A DNA stretch of 52,341 nucleotides from CAZUAQ01 sp964618455 (GCA_964618455.1 CAZUAQ010000041.1:1-52341); one strand, 5' to 3'. Positions 18,801-26,692 are shown, counted from the first letter of the stretch. The notes: generated from the letters alone by a model not told the origin. Numbers and translations: made by a program.

Positions 18801-19483
18801 GCTGGGTTGGATACGCGGCATCCGAGGGCTCCTATTGGATCGGGACCCGAGCGATCAGTCTGAACTTCTCGAACTGGATTACGCCCAACTCGGGGTCGAT
18901 CGAACAGTCCGTCGGCCTGCCTCTGGGTCCCGGCAACTACAGCCTTACCGCGACCGCGCAAGTGCGTATGTGGGACAAACGAGCGCCGGGGTCGAGCCTG
19001 ACCCTCTTCTTCGTCATCGATGGAGAAGAACAGCCCGGGGTCACCGCAGCGCTGGTGGATGGCGCCATGACTGAAGATGGGGCGGATCCTTACACGACGG
19101 TCTCGGTGGATTTCATCGGAAATGCCGCGAGCGACATCACGCTCAAAATGCACGTGTCCACGGATGCGAGCACGGGATTTGCATTCTGTCCGGAGCCCAC
19201 GTTGAGTATCGTGGCCATCGATGAGATCAAGCTGATCGGTTCGGCCGCGTGCCCGGCACCGTTTGCTGACGCCGACGAGGATGGCGACATCGACTCCAAG
19301 GACTACGCCGCGCTTCAGTTGTGCATCGGCGACGACCCGTTGCCCGATGAGTGCCGTTGCTTCGATACGGACCTGAGCGGCGTGATTGATGCGTCGGACG
19401 TGTCCGACTTCATGGACTGTGCCACCGGACCGGCCGTCCTCCATCAGACGCATCCGAACCCCGGCTGCATCGAACAGCCGTAA
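15869..19483 (+). CDS. Giant exported protein with dockerin-like C-terminus
   Basis: A 1204-aa secreted protein. ATG 15869 begins a signal peptide (MQLKRSARAACLSFLLAV) and has GGAGGG upstream. Residues about 25-235 are closely similar along their whole length to the ectodomain of the PEP-CTERM protein at 25710-26480. Then come carbohydrate-binding-like beta-sandwich modules introduced by NPGFEEG- or NGSFEEL-type openings and IPT/TIG-like modules opening with SIDP. The last 73 residues (1132-1204) contain two calcium-loop motifs, DADEDGDIDSKD and DTDLSGVIDASD, with Cys residues between them: a dockerin-like module, widespread in Planctomycetota. No catalytic motif was seen, so it is probably structural or glycan-binding. 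Stop followed by 309 bases before the sulfatase gene. Confidence 0.85.
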   Translation: MQLKRSARAACLSFLLAVSTGTATELDFSFSTNPSPLAPYGGSASNTDAFHPNSTLYGSYISNGDPYGTWLWHDFGGGNWDWVNPLTQHPDGGVGWSPQIAVKFTLENPDILQRVYLDPAYGDLVGVLYSSSSDSGEHWPISFSDDNTLPTVNPLLHGFDVAYFGGGTLAGVRVSSWDGANVTHLWEQTDVVVPANGHVSFDFGVPLEGTEESLWINFTTQPGEPIFNVALDNIVISQTDYPATQTLNLLKNSDLETAAPSDWSLGGESTYRDSSPWFGSATAHSPTHYVGAASNGGTATGTLSQSIGLPLGATNYNLTLSFWGLIHDVGGDPDSITGQIIVDDVVVASVAMTQADGLDTYVQKQVNWVGSAGSEIRVNLILSANGSGGGGNWGVVCVDDITLDAVTLLGQHTIDSIDPTLIADNLSVTPVTITGTDLTGATSVQLVQGATVLEDPSPIVAGDGLSLTATLPTNGAPFGVYDVIVTKGGALDAEIPGGFHIRDSSGSLLLNGSFEELPIDPDGGANGNIIGWQKWYSGWGGSPAIENLYVGGASDPFIWVPQVGGIDTPVVDGAYSFRSGEFQENGGEGGIYQQVPVIPGEELVLSFQWGGGHTRVDSAMEIGVLAGAHEGYQYVPDDFLPGGLLRYENPDGFGWEQASLTFTVPPDKDRITVYTKIWHLPLDPPDNPDKWNQVALWIDNMSLTSPQCPDQHELTSIDPVSADANTALDLTVFGSNMDLVTAIRLVRGQDQIVGEIQPGASGSQLVAHFMSPPGGATPGNYDVVTEQDGCLGRILAQTLTLSCGAPSSLTGVNISQLTKPQGVVEMIVSGTNVDLLDEVKLVHTPDPRDPPGDRAPHWVPISEITGTIVDASDPDNVVMEFDLLSAQAGRYKLVGVRNDVCGDPPEVLDVLEMLLPEGANLLVNPGFEEGTVDPWVITADAGLTVNGEPIPGPELINGTPPLIDSACDGGAPFEDVDGWVGYAASEGSYWIGTRAISLNFSNWITPNSGSIEQSVGLPLGPGNYSLTATAQVRMWDKRAPGSSLTLFFVIDGEEQPGVTAALVDGAMTEDGADPYTTVSVDFIGNAASDITLKMHVSTDASTGFAFCPEPTLSIVAIDEIKLIGSAACPAPFADADEDGDIDSKDYAALQLCIGDDPLPDECRCFDTDLSGVIDASDVSDFMDCATGPAVLHQTHPNPGCIEQP

Positions 19484-19792
19484 GGCGAGGTGGCCTGCCC
19501 GTATCTGAACGGAGCGCGGTCCAACCCGATGCACACGACGGGAACATCGGCTTGTGCGCAGGTGGAACAGGCGACGGTGTCGGCGCACCTGTAGACATTC
19601 GCGATGCGTCTGTTCCGATCCGCATCCGACCTGCGCTGACAGTGCTGCTCGCCCAGTCCCGCCGAATGGCCATGACAAAGCGATGCTTGCCCGATATGTT
19701 ATGATGAAATGCTCCTTTCCCTGTGTCCCTTCGCAGGATGCTGGGTCTGAGATATTAAGCACGGCATCACTTTCACTTCGGGTACTCGAGTA
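19484..19792 (+). other. Intergenic region upstream of sulfatase gene
   Basis: 309 bases with no supported gene. A possible promoter sits at 19672-19700. No clear terminator for the upstream giant gene was found. Confidence 0.4.
19672..19700 (+). promoter_or_regulatory. Possible promoter of the sulfatase gene
   Basis: ATGACA (five of six matches to the -35 consensus) at 19672-19677, a 17-base spacer, and TATGTT (four of six) at 19695-19700, about 90 bases before the sulfatase start. Weak; offered as a candidate only. Confidence 0.3.
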
Positions 19793-21421
19793 ATGACCAA
19801 GCTAAAGAATGTGTTGAGATCCATCCCGGCCGTATGGCTCGTTCTCGGGACGTTGACCGCCGCGGAAGGCGCGGAACGCCCCAATATTCTGTTCGCCTTC
19901 GCCGACGACTGGGGGCGGCAGGCGAGTGCGTACGCGAAACTCGAAGGCCCCGGCAGCATCAACGACGTCGCCTCGACGCCGCACTTCGATCGGCTCGCCG
20001 CTCAGGGCGTGCTGTTCCGCAACGCGTCGGTCAACGCGCCGTCGTGCACGCCCTGCCGCAGTTCGATCCTTTCAGGTCAGCATTTCTGGCGGACCGGCCG
20101 CGCGGCGATCCTCCAGGGCGCAGTGTGGGACACGCGCATTCCGAGTTACCCGCTCCTGCTGCGCGACAACGGCTACCACATCGGTGAAAGCTGGAAGGTG
20201 TGGACCCCCGGCCGTCCCGCCGACGCGCCCTACGGCGCGAACAAGTACGCCTATCAGCGCGCGGGCGGCGCGGTGAACCAGTTCTCGCAGACCGTCACGC
20301 GGCGGGTCGAGGCCGGCACGTCGGTCGAGGAAGCCAAGCGCGAGATTCTCGAGGCGGTGCGGTCGGACTTCCACGACATGCTGACCGATCGGGATAAGGG
20401 CACGCCCTTCTGCTACTGGTACGGGCCGACGAACGTGCACCGCAAATGGATTCGCGGATCCGGCAAAGCGCTGTGGGACATCGACCCGGACGACCTCGAG
20501 GGCAAAATGCCGCCCTTCCTGCCGGACGTACCGGCGGTGCGCGAGGACTTCGCCGACTACCTGGGCGAGATCAAGGCGTTCGATGCGACGCTGGGCGTGC
20601 TGATCGAGGAGTTGAAGGCGGCGGGCGAGTACGACAACACGCTCATCGCGGTCAGCGGTGATCACGGGCCGCCGGGGTTTCCGCACGGCAAGTGCAACCT
20701 GTACGACTTCGGCACGCGCGTCGCGCTGGCGATCAAAGGACCGGGTGTGCAGGGTGGGCGCGTCGTCGATGACTTCGTAAGCCTGCCCGATCTGGCGCCG
20801 ACGTTCCTGGAGGCCGGCGGCGTGGACGTGCCCGAGGTCATGACGGCACGGAGTCTGTGGCCCGTGCTGAAGTCGGATCGCGAGGGGCTGGTCGTTCCGA
20901 AGCGTACGGCGGTGTTCGTGGGTCGGGAGCGGCACGTGGCCGCCGCGCGCGAGGGACACCTGCCCTATCCACAACGCGGCATCCGCACGAAAGACCATTG
21001 TTTCATCATCAACTTCAAGCCGGACCGCTACCCGCTCGGCGATCCCTATCGGCTGGACGGCGACGACCCGCCGACGACCGAGGAACTGACGACGAACACA
21101 TTCATCACCCTTCCCGACGAAGACCAGGGCCCGACCAAGGCATGGATCGTGAATCACCGCCACGATCCCGAATGGAAGCACTATTACACGCATGCCTACG
21201 GCAAGCGACCGCGAGAGGAATTGTTCGATCTGAAGAAGGATCCGCACCAGATGCGCAACGTCGCCGACGACCCGGCGTACACGGAGATCGCCGACGCGCT
21301 GCGCGAACGGCTGATGGCGGAACTGACGCAGACGGGCGATCCTCGCGTCATCGACGGCGGCAAGTTTTTTGAAACGCCACCGATGGCGGGCCCGATATCA
21401 GAGGAATGGCGCAAGCGGTAG
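19793..21421 (+). CDS. Exported type I (formylglycine) sulfatase
   Basis: Arylsulfatase-superfamily enzyme, 542 aa, predicted to hydrolyse sulfate esters or sulfamates on glycans outside the cytoplasm. A signal peptide covers residues 1-27. The metal-binding FADDWG (Asp38-Asp39) is followed by SCTPCRSSILSG, the C-x-P-x-R motif in which Cys85 would be converted to formylglycine with Arg89 beside it. Later VSGDHGPPGFPHGK supplies the Asp/His and Lys of the active site. Near the C-terminus, KRPREELFDLKKDPHQ is the usual family block. The Cys-type motif requires a maturation enzyme encoded elsewhere. The downstream aldolase/shell pair starts 340 bases later on the same strand; sulfated fucose or uronic-acid glycans are plausible feeding substrates, but the specificity cannot be read here. 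Confidence 0.93.
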   Translation: MTKLKNVLRSIPAVWLVLGTLTAAEGAERPNILFAFADDWGRQASAYAKLEGPGSINDVASTPHFDRLAAQGVLFRNASVNAPSCTPCRSSILSGQHFWRTGRAAILQGAVWDTRIPSYPLLLRDNGYHIGESWKVWTPGRPADAPYGANKYAYQRAGGAVNQFSQTVTRRVEAGTSVEEAKREILEAVRSDFHDMLTDRDKGTPFCYWYGPTNVHRKWIRGSGKALWDIDPDDLEGKMPPFLPDVPAVREDFADYLGEIKAFDATLGVLIEELKAAGEYDNTLIAVSGDHGPPGFPHGKCNLYDFGTRVALAIKGPGVQGGRVVDDFVSLPDLAPTFLEAGGVDVPEVMTARSLWPVLKSDREGLVVPKRTAVFVGRERHVAAAREGHLPYPQRGIRTKDHCFIINFKPDRYPLGDPYRLDGDDPPTTEELTTNTFITLPDEDQGPTKAWIVNHRHDPEWKHYYTHAYGKRPREELFDLKKDPHQMRNVADDPAYTEIADALRERLMAELTQTGDPRVIDGGKFFETPPMAGPISEEWRKR

Positions 21422-21761
21422 CGGTGGGGTCATTCAGGTGAGCCTCGATCCAACCTGACTCTCCAACGCATCGGGATCAGGCAATCAGCCTCTCTCTGGA
21501 GAAGTTCGTCCGCGTGAGCATCGATACCCCGTTATCCGCTGACTGACGTGCGCGGCACTGACTGGATACAGGCCGTTGCGGCGGTGCTCGGACGCCTGTG
21601 GGCGAGTGTCGGGGAATCGGTTAGGATGTCGGGCTCGCTCCGGGACGGGCGGTGACCCTGGGGTCGCCGGTTTCTTCCCGGATGGCAGGTATCGACGTGC
21701 GAACCGGCACCGACCGGAACGCGGTCGGCGATGGTTCCGGGTTTCAGCGGCGAGCATCACC
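21422..21761 (+). other. Intergenic region upstream of the microcompartment pair
   Basis: 340 bases. The aldolase reading frame stays open back to about 21576, but the translated extension is Arg/Gly-rich, unlike any aldolase, and precedes a normal family N-terminus, so I treat it as non-coding. No promoter was recognised with confidence. Confidence 0.45.
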
Positions 21762-22775
21762 ATGAGCACAGATAAACTCCAGGGCATTCTGACGCCGAAC
21801 ATGGTTCCCCTGACGGACAGCGGGCGGATCCACGAGGCGGAGCTTCGGCGGCTCGTCGACTGGCTGATCGACAACGGCATCAGCGGGCTGTACCCGAACG
21901 GGAGCACGGGCGAGTTCACGCGGTTCAGCTTCGAGGAGCGAAAGGAGATCGTCCGCATCGTGTCCTCGCAAGTGGCGGGGCGCGCCCACGTGCTGGCCGG
22001 GGCTGCGGAGGCGAACGTCGCACTGACGCTGGAGGCGGCGGCGTACGCGAAAGAGCAAGGGGCCGACGCCGTGGCGATCGTGCCGCCCTTCTATTACAAG
22101 CTCAGCCAGGACGCCGTGTACGCGTACTTCTCCGAGATCGCCCGGGAAAGCCCGATCGCGCTGACGCTGTACAACATTCCGCAGTTCACCAACGACCTGA
22201 GCAACGACACCATCCTCCGGCTGGCGGAAGAAAACCCGAACATCATCGGCATCAAGGATTCCAGTCGGGACCTGCCGCGGTTCTTGAACATGATGAACGA
22301 GATCCGCAAGGTGCGGCCGGACTTCACGTTCCTGCTGGGCTGCGAGGAGATGATTCTGCCGGCGTTGATGATGGGCTGCGACGGGGGCACGCTGGCGACG
22401 AGCGGCGTGGTTCCCGAAGTGCTGATGCAACTGTATCATCTGGCCCGCGCGGGGCGGTACGACGAGGCCCGCCCGATCCAGTACAAGCTGTTGGACCTGA
22501 TCAAGGTGCTGATCTTCGGGGCGGACTTCCCCGAGGCGGTGCGCCAGGCGGTGGGTCTGCGGGGCTTCCAGATGGGCCGCGGGCGTCAGCCGTTGTCGCT
22601 GCCGCAGGCGTCGGAGCTGCAGCGGGTGCGCGACGTGATTCATTGCCTGCTGAACGACTACGGCTTTACCGACGCGCCCGCCGGGGGCTGCCCGGTTCGC
22701 CCAAGCGGCACGGTGGACGCTCGATCGGTGGAAGCGATCGTTCGCGAGGTCATGCAGGGCCTGCAGCAGAAATAG
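21762..22775 (+). CDS. DapA/NAL-family class I aldolase with encapsulation-peptide-like tail
   Basis: A 337-aa enzyme of the dihydrodipicolinate synthase/N-acetylneuraminate lyase superfamily. Visible are GSTGE at 47-51, Tyr137 in LYNIP, and the Schiff-base Lys165 in IIGIKDSS. The LYNIP context resembles lyases and 2-keto-3-deoxy-sugar-acid aldolases more than true DapA, so pyruvate plus an aldehyde is a likely product pair; the exact substrate is unknown. The usual family length is about 290-300 aa. Here a Gly/Pro linker (about 304-318) and an amphipathic helix, VEAIVREVMQGLQQ (323-336), are added. That helix matches the pattern of peptides that target enzymes into bacterial microcompartments. 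The next gene, 21 bases downstream, encodes a BMC shell protein, which strongly supports encapsulation. ATG 21762 was chosen at the family N-terminus. Confidence 0.92.
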   Translation: MSTDKLQGILTPNMVPLTDSGRIHEAELRRLVDWLIDNGISGLYPNGSTGEFTRFSFEERKEIVRIVSSQVAGRAHVLAGAAEANVALTLEAAAYAKEQGADAVAIVPPFYYKLSQDAVYAYFSEIARESPIALTLYNIPQFTNDLSNDTILRLAEENPNIIGIKDSSRDLPRFLNMMNEIRKVRPDFTFLLGCEEMILPALMMGCDGGTLATSGVVPEVLMQLYHLARAGRYDEARPIQYKLLDLIKVLIFGADFPEAVRQAVGLRGFQMGRGRQPLSLPQASELQRVRDVIHCLLNDYGFTDAPAGGCPVRPSGTVDARSVEAIVREVMQGLQQK

Positions 22776-22796
22776 AGAGTTCACACGGATGGGTGA

Positions 22797-23480
22797 GTGC
22801 ACGGAATGGTGAGTGGATCGTCGAATACGGATACGGCGCAGCGGGGCTTCGGCTTTGTCGAAGTGCATTCACTGACGGCCACGATGGTCACCGCCGATGC
22901 GATGCTCAAGGCCGCCGACGTACGGCTGGCGGGGTACGAGCAGAACACCTCGCAGGGCGTCGGGATCAAGGTGACGGGATCGGCCTCAGCGGTGGCGACG
23001 TCGGTCGAGGCCGGCGTGGAGATCGCGCAGCAGATGAACTGCTATCTCGCGCACGCGTCATGGGCGAACTACGCCGTCGAGGCGGATGAACTGATCCACG
23101 CTCCCCAGGAATTCAACGCGCTCATGAGCAGCTTCGAGCTCATGTTGCCCGGATACGCCGGACGACCGGCATGGACTACTGCGAAAGGAAAGAGCACGAC
23201 CATGGCCACGGAATACGCCATCGGATTGATCGAGACGCAAGGATTTGTCGGGCTGCTCGAGGCGGCGGACGCGATGTGCAAGGCCGCCGACGTCGAGATT
23301 ATCGGCAAGGAGAAACTCGGCGGCGGCTTCATCACCGTGATCGTGCGCGGCAACGTGGCGGCGGTCCGCGCAGCGGTGGAATCCGGCGCGGCGGCGTGTA
23401 CCCAGGTCGGCGGCAAGCTCATCCTTTCGCACGTCATCGCCCGCCCCCACGGCGACATCAAAGGCCTGTTGCCGCAATAG
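22797..23480 (+). CDS. Tandem BMC-domain microcompartment shell protein
   Basis: A 227-aa fusion of two bacterial-microcompartment domains. Domain 1 (about 17-92) is divergent (GFGFVEVHSLTATMV, then ADAMLKAADV, GYEQ). A long linker of about 43 residues follows. Domain 2 (136-227) is a classical hexamer-type BMC fold: AIGLIETQGFVGLLEAADAM, GKEKLGGGFITVIVRG, then SHVIARPH near the end. Tandem BMC proteins form pseudohexameric trimers (BMC-T) in shells. The reading frame is open from GTG 22797 (ATG 22806 is an alternative). An ATG at 23202 begins exactly at domain 2 and is preceded by AAGGAAAGAG, so a shorter single-domain hexamer form may also be made. No pentameric vertex protein and no aldehyde or alcohol dehydrogenase occur in this window; they would have to be elsewhere. 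Confidence 0.93.
   Translation: MHGMVSGSSNTDTAQRGFGFVEVHSLTATMVTADAMLKAADVRLAGYEQNTSQGVGIKVTGSASAVATSVEAGVEIAQQMNCYLAHASWANYAVEADELIHAPQEFNALMSSFELMLPGYAGRPAWTTAKGKSTTMATEYAIGLIETQGFVGLLEAADAMCKAADVEIIGKEKLGGGFITVIVRGNVAAVRAAVESGAAACTQVGGKLILSHVIARPHGDIKGLLPQ
23185..23204 (+). promoter_or_regulatory. Candidate internal ribosome site and start for BMC domain 2
   Basis: AAGGAAAGAG at 23185-23194 lies seven to eleven bases before ATG 23202, which is in frame and coincides with the beginning of the second BMC domain. It could allow independent translation of a 92-aa hexamer-type shell protein from within the tandem gene. Confidence 0.45.
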
Positions 23481-23507
23481 CCGGCGGACGTCACCTGGAC
23501 CCGCCGG
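23481..23507 (+). terminator. Inverted repeat directly after the BMC shell gene
   Basis: CCGGCGG at 23481-23487 and CCGCCGG at 23501-23507 form a seven-pair GC stem with a 13-base loop beginning at the first base after the stop codon. There is no T-run, so intrinsic termination is uncertain. Confidence 0.35.
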
Positions 23508-23695
23508 TCCGGCAGACTTCACCCTCCGACCCCCATTCTGACGACGCGCCAGGCCGTTCATTATCGGAAGCGGTCGGCACCTTTACGCCCATTCCGGATT
23601 ACCACAGACGCCCCCGAATTCGACCGATGTCTTTGAAGGTGTCCGGGAATCCGTACGCGCATGACGCGCGGCTACAGGGCGAGGTGAACAGCGTG

Positions 23696-25486
23696 ATGTG
23701 GGATCTGATGCGATGGCCGGCAACAGGGTTGGTATTGGCGGTGATGGCCACGGGATGCGGCGTGGTCGGTGAGGACGTCCTTTCAGACAACCCCGGCGGC
23801 GAAGAACAGCTCGAGATCGTGCCGGATGAGATGATCGTCCTGATCAATCCGGGGACGGAACCGGCGGAAAAGGCCGCGTTGTTTGAAGAGGCAGGCGTGA
23901 CGGAAATCGACAACCTCGACGCGTTATCCGCGTCGCTGGTGAGCCTCGACCCGGATTCGCGCGAGAGTGTTCGCGCCGCGTTCGACGCCTCCGACGTGGT
24001 CGAGGAATCGGTGGACAACGAGATTCTCGAGGAGAGTCGCACTCCGGGCGATCCGCTCTTCGACGACCAGTGGCATCACGAATTGATCGGCAGCGAAGAC
24101 GCATGGAACTTCACCACGGGAGATGAGGACATCATCGTGGCGGTGCTCGACAGCGGCGTGGATGATGACCACGAGGATCTGGAAGACAACCTCGCCGGCG
24201 GCGAATCGCTGATCGAGGGTGTCGACAGCGATGACTCGCGTGGGCACGGCACCGCCGTGGCGGGAATCATCGGCGCGATGCCGAATAACCGGACGGGCGG
24301 CACGGGGATGGCGTGGAACTGCACGTTGCTGCCGATCCGGGTCAGCAACGATAAAGGACAGACGACGAGCTGGGACCTCGCGCTGGGTATCGCCCTTGCG
24401 GCGGAACGCGGCGCGAAGGTGATCAACATCTCTTTCGCCCCGCTGCACAATAACGCGCTGGTGCTTCGGCAGGCGCGCCAGGCGCGGCTGGACAATCGGC
24501 TGGTGATCATCTCATCGGGCAACACGGGCAAGCGTTCCACCGCCAAGGATGACGACCTGATCGAGAACGCCCTGTTCGTCAGCGCGATCAGTTCCTCGGA
24601 GCGGCTGTCATTCTTCTCGACCACGGGCAACCATGTGGATCTCAGCGCCCCCGGGCAGAGCATCACGACGACCGATCTCGATGATGAGTACGATTCGGTA
24701 TCGGGCACATCTTTCGCGGCGCCGGTGGTCTCCGGCGTGGCGGCGCTGATCTGGTCGCTGCAGCCGGATCTCCGGGTCATCACGGTTCAGGACATTCTGC
24801 TCGATACCGCCGTCGATCTCGGGGAGAAGGGACGCGACGACGATTTCGGCGAAGGGCGCGTGGATGCCGCCGCCGCGCTGGCCATGGCCGATGAGATCGT
24901 CGAAGAGGATGACGACACACGCCCGACGGTGGAGATCACCTCGCCCTCGGACGGCGCGCGTGTCGGAAAGAGCACGAAGATACGCGTGACCGCCAAGGAC
25001 AATGTGGATGTGGCGGACGTCACGCTGTACGTGGACGGCGTGGCCCTGGCGACGGACGTTTCGCCGCGTTACCAGTTCTACCTGAACGCGACCCGGTACG
25101 ATGCCGGAGAGCATGTCATCTCCGCCGTGGCGACGGATACCTCGGGCAACACGCGAACGGACGAGATCACGCTGGAGTTCACACGCGATTCGGGCGATTC
25201 GAGCCGGCCGTCGGTACAACTTGTCCAGCCGGGAAGCGGGGACACGGTACGTGGGGTGATCACGGTCCTGGCGGAGGCGTCGGACAACAAGAATCTCGCC
25301 TCGGCGGAACTTCTCGTGGATGGCAAGTCGGTGGACGAGGTGAACATTTCAGGCACGCAGGCGGCGGTGGCCATCAACTGGAACACCACGTCCGTCTCCG
25401 ATGGAAGCCACGAAGTGTCGATCCGTATTACAGACACATCGGGCAACACACGGAGCGATTCCGTAACCGTCAGCGTGAACAACTGA
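23696..25486 (+). CDS. Subtilisin-like (S8) serine protease lipoprotein
   Basis: Predicted 596-aa surface lipoprotein: hydrophobic segment then MATGC with Cys21 as lipidation site. Residues 40-107 resemble an inhibitor-I9-like propeptide. The catalytic domain shows AVLDSGVDDDHEDL (Asp152), SRGHGTAVAG (His184), an oxyanion Asn276 in SSGN, and SGTSFAAPVVSG (Ser339): a complete subtilase triad. Two C-terminal Ig-like modules follow (about 405-500 and 502-596), each ending in a DTSGNTR-type strand, suggesting duplication. ATG 23696 was chosen to place the lipoprotein signal at the N-terminus; the frame remains open far upstream, overlapping the shell gene in another frame, without protein-like content. 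It is 215 bases after the shell gene; a functional link to the microcompartment is not evident. Confidence 0.92.
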   Translation: MWDLMRWPATGLVLAVMATGCGVVGEDVLSDNPGGEEQLEIVPDEMIVLINPGTEPAEKAALFEEAGVTEIDNLDALSASLVSLDPDSRESVRAAFDASDVVEESVDNEILEESRTPGDPLFDDQWHHELIGSEDAWNFTTGDEDIIVAVLDSGVDDDHEDLEDNLAGGESLIEGVDSDDSRGHGTAVAGIIGAMPNNRTGGTGMAWNCTLLPIRVSNDKGQTTSWDLALGIALAAERGAKVINISFAPLHNNALVLRQARQARLDNRLVIISSGNTGKRSTAKDDDLIENALFVSAISSSERLSFFSTTGNHVDLSAPGQSITTTDLDDEYDSVSGTSFAAPVVSGVAALIWSLQPDLRVITVQDILLDTAVDLGEKGRDDDFGEGRVDAAAALAMADEIVEEDDDTRPTVEITSPSDGARVGKSTKIRVTAKDNVDVADVTLYVDGVALATDVSPRYQFYLNATRYDAGEHVISAVATDTSGNTRTDEITLEFTRDSGDSSRPSVQLVQPGSGDTVRGVITVLAEASDNKNLASAELLVDGKSVDEVNISGTQAAVAINWNTTSVSDGSHEVSIRITDTSGNTRSDSVTVSVNN

Positions 25487-25709
25487 GGGAAGCCGCCTGC
25501 GAACAATCCAGGCTTTTCAATGCGGTAAAGCTTTGCTTTACTGCAGTATCTCAAGACCGTTCCGCCTCCAATTCAGACTTTACAAGGTTGCATCAGTCAG
25601 CGATTGCACGTAAAGTAGAGTCACTCAATTCTTTTCGAGTGTTATGTCGAGTCCAGCGGAAGCACTCTTGGTGATCGCTTGATCACCGCGTCGAGGAAGG
25701 AAGGGCAAG

Positions 25710-26480
25710 ATGCGTTCATACCTGTTCATAGTCCTGGTCTGCGGTATTGTTGCGGGTTCGGTATCGGCTACGGAATTGGATTTCTCATTCAGCGTGAATC
25801 CCAATCCCACGGTGCCGTTCGGAGGCAGTGCGAGCAACTTTGATGCCTTTGACCCCGGCAGCACCCACTACGGCAGCTACATCGCCGACGGCAATCCGTA
25901 CGGCTCCTGGATCTGGCATGATTTCGGTGGTGGTTCCTGGGACTGGGTGAATCCGCTCGCGCAGCACACCGATGGCGGCGTGGGTTGGACGCCGGATATC
26001 GCGGTAATCTTCCCCGGGGGCAGCCTGCTGGAGCAACTCTACTTTGACCCGGTGTATGGCGATCTGGACGACGTGATGTACATCGCGGACAGTAACTCGG
26101 GGAAGGGGTGGCCGCTCAGCCTGAGCGACGATAACAGCGATGCCGCCATCAATCCGGTGCTGCACAGTTTTGATCTGGCGTTATTCGGTGGCGGAACGTT
26201 GACCGAGGTCGAGGTGGTCTCCTATGACGGCGTGAACCTCACGACGCTCTGGTCCACGAACAATGTGGCCGTCCCCTCCAATGGTCACGTAACGTTCGAT
26301 TTCGGGGGAGCGCCCATCACGGGCGTCGAGGAGTCGCTCTGGATCACCTATACGACTCCTGAGGGGGTCCCGGTTCAGAATGTCGCGTTGGACAACGTGG
26401 TGTTCTCGCAGACACCGGAACCCGGAGCATGGTTGCTCCTCAGTGCGGGCGCCGCGCTTCTGCTGCGACGTCGTCACTAA
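25710..26480 (+). CDS. PEP-CTERM protein, paralogue of the giant protein's N-terminal domain
   Basis: A 256-aa exported protein: signal peptide at 1-20, one ectodomain, and a PEP-CTERM sorting tail (PEPGAWLLL, hydrophobic span, LLLRRRH) recognised by an exosortase. The ectodomain shares long, nearly identical blocks with residues about 25-235 of the giant protein at 15869-19483: both begin TELDFSFS and share GSYI, WHDFGGG, WDWVNPL, DGGVGW, FGGGTL, EESLWI and NVALDN in the same order. Therefore the same domain is deployed with two different C-terminal anchors. A good ribosome site (AGGAAGG) precedes ATG 25710. Function of the domain is unknown to me; its lack of catalytic motifs suggests a binding or matrix role. 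Confidence 0.9.
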   Translation: MRSYLFIVLVCGIVAGSVSATELDFSFSVNPNPTVPFGGSASNFDAFDPGSTHYGSYIADGNPYGSWIWHDFGGGSWDWVNPLAQHTDGGVGWTPDIAVIFPGGSLLEQLYFDPVYGDLDDVMYIADSNSGKGWPLSLSDDNSDAAINPVLHSFDLALFGGGTLTEVEVVSYDGVNLTTLWSTNNVAVPSNGHVTFDFGGAPITGVEESLWITYTTPEGVPVQNVALDNVVFSQTPEPGAWLLLSAGAALLLRRRH

Positions 26481-26505
26481 AGGCTGAATCCAACTCCCCA
26501 TCATC

Positions 26506-26527
26506 GCCCTTCCGCTGGAAGAAGGGC
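26506..26527 (+). terminator. Hairpin after PEP-CTERM gene
   Basis: GCCCTTC (26506-26512) pairs with GAAGGGC (26521-26527) around an eight-base loop, 26 bases past the stop. No U-tract follows, so function as a terminator is tentative. Confidence 0.4.
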
Positions 26528-26692
26528 ATCCGTTCGTGAGGCGAAGTCATCGCCAGGGCACTGAGCGCTGTGGCGTGACCTTGCCTCCTGAAACGGACCC
26601 CGCTATTCTGCGCCCGTACGTAAAGAGACCTCTCAAGTCTGCGAATCGCATCGAAGTCCGCAGGGCACGTTCAACACGAAGCGAGTTCATGG

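Noticed and set aside
21576..21761. N-terminal extension of the aldolase frame
   Set aside because: Arg/Gly-rich, unlike any aldolase, whereas ATG 21762 coincides with the normal family N-terminus.
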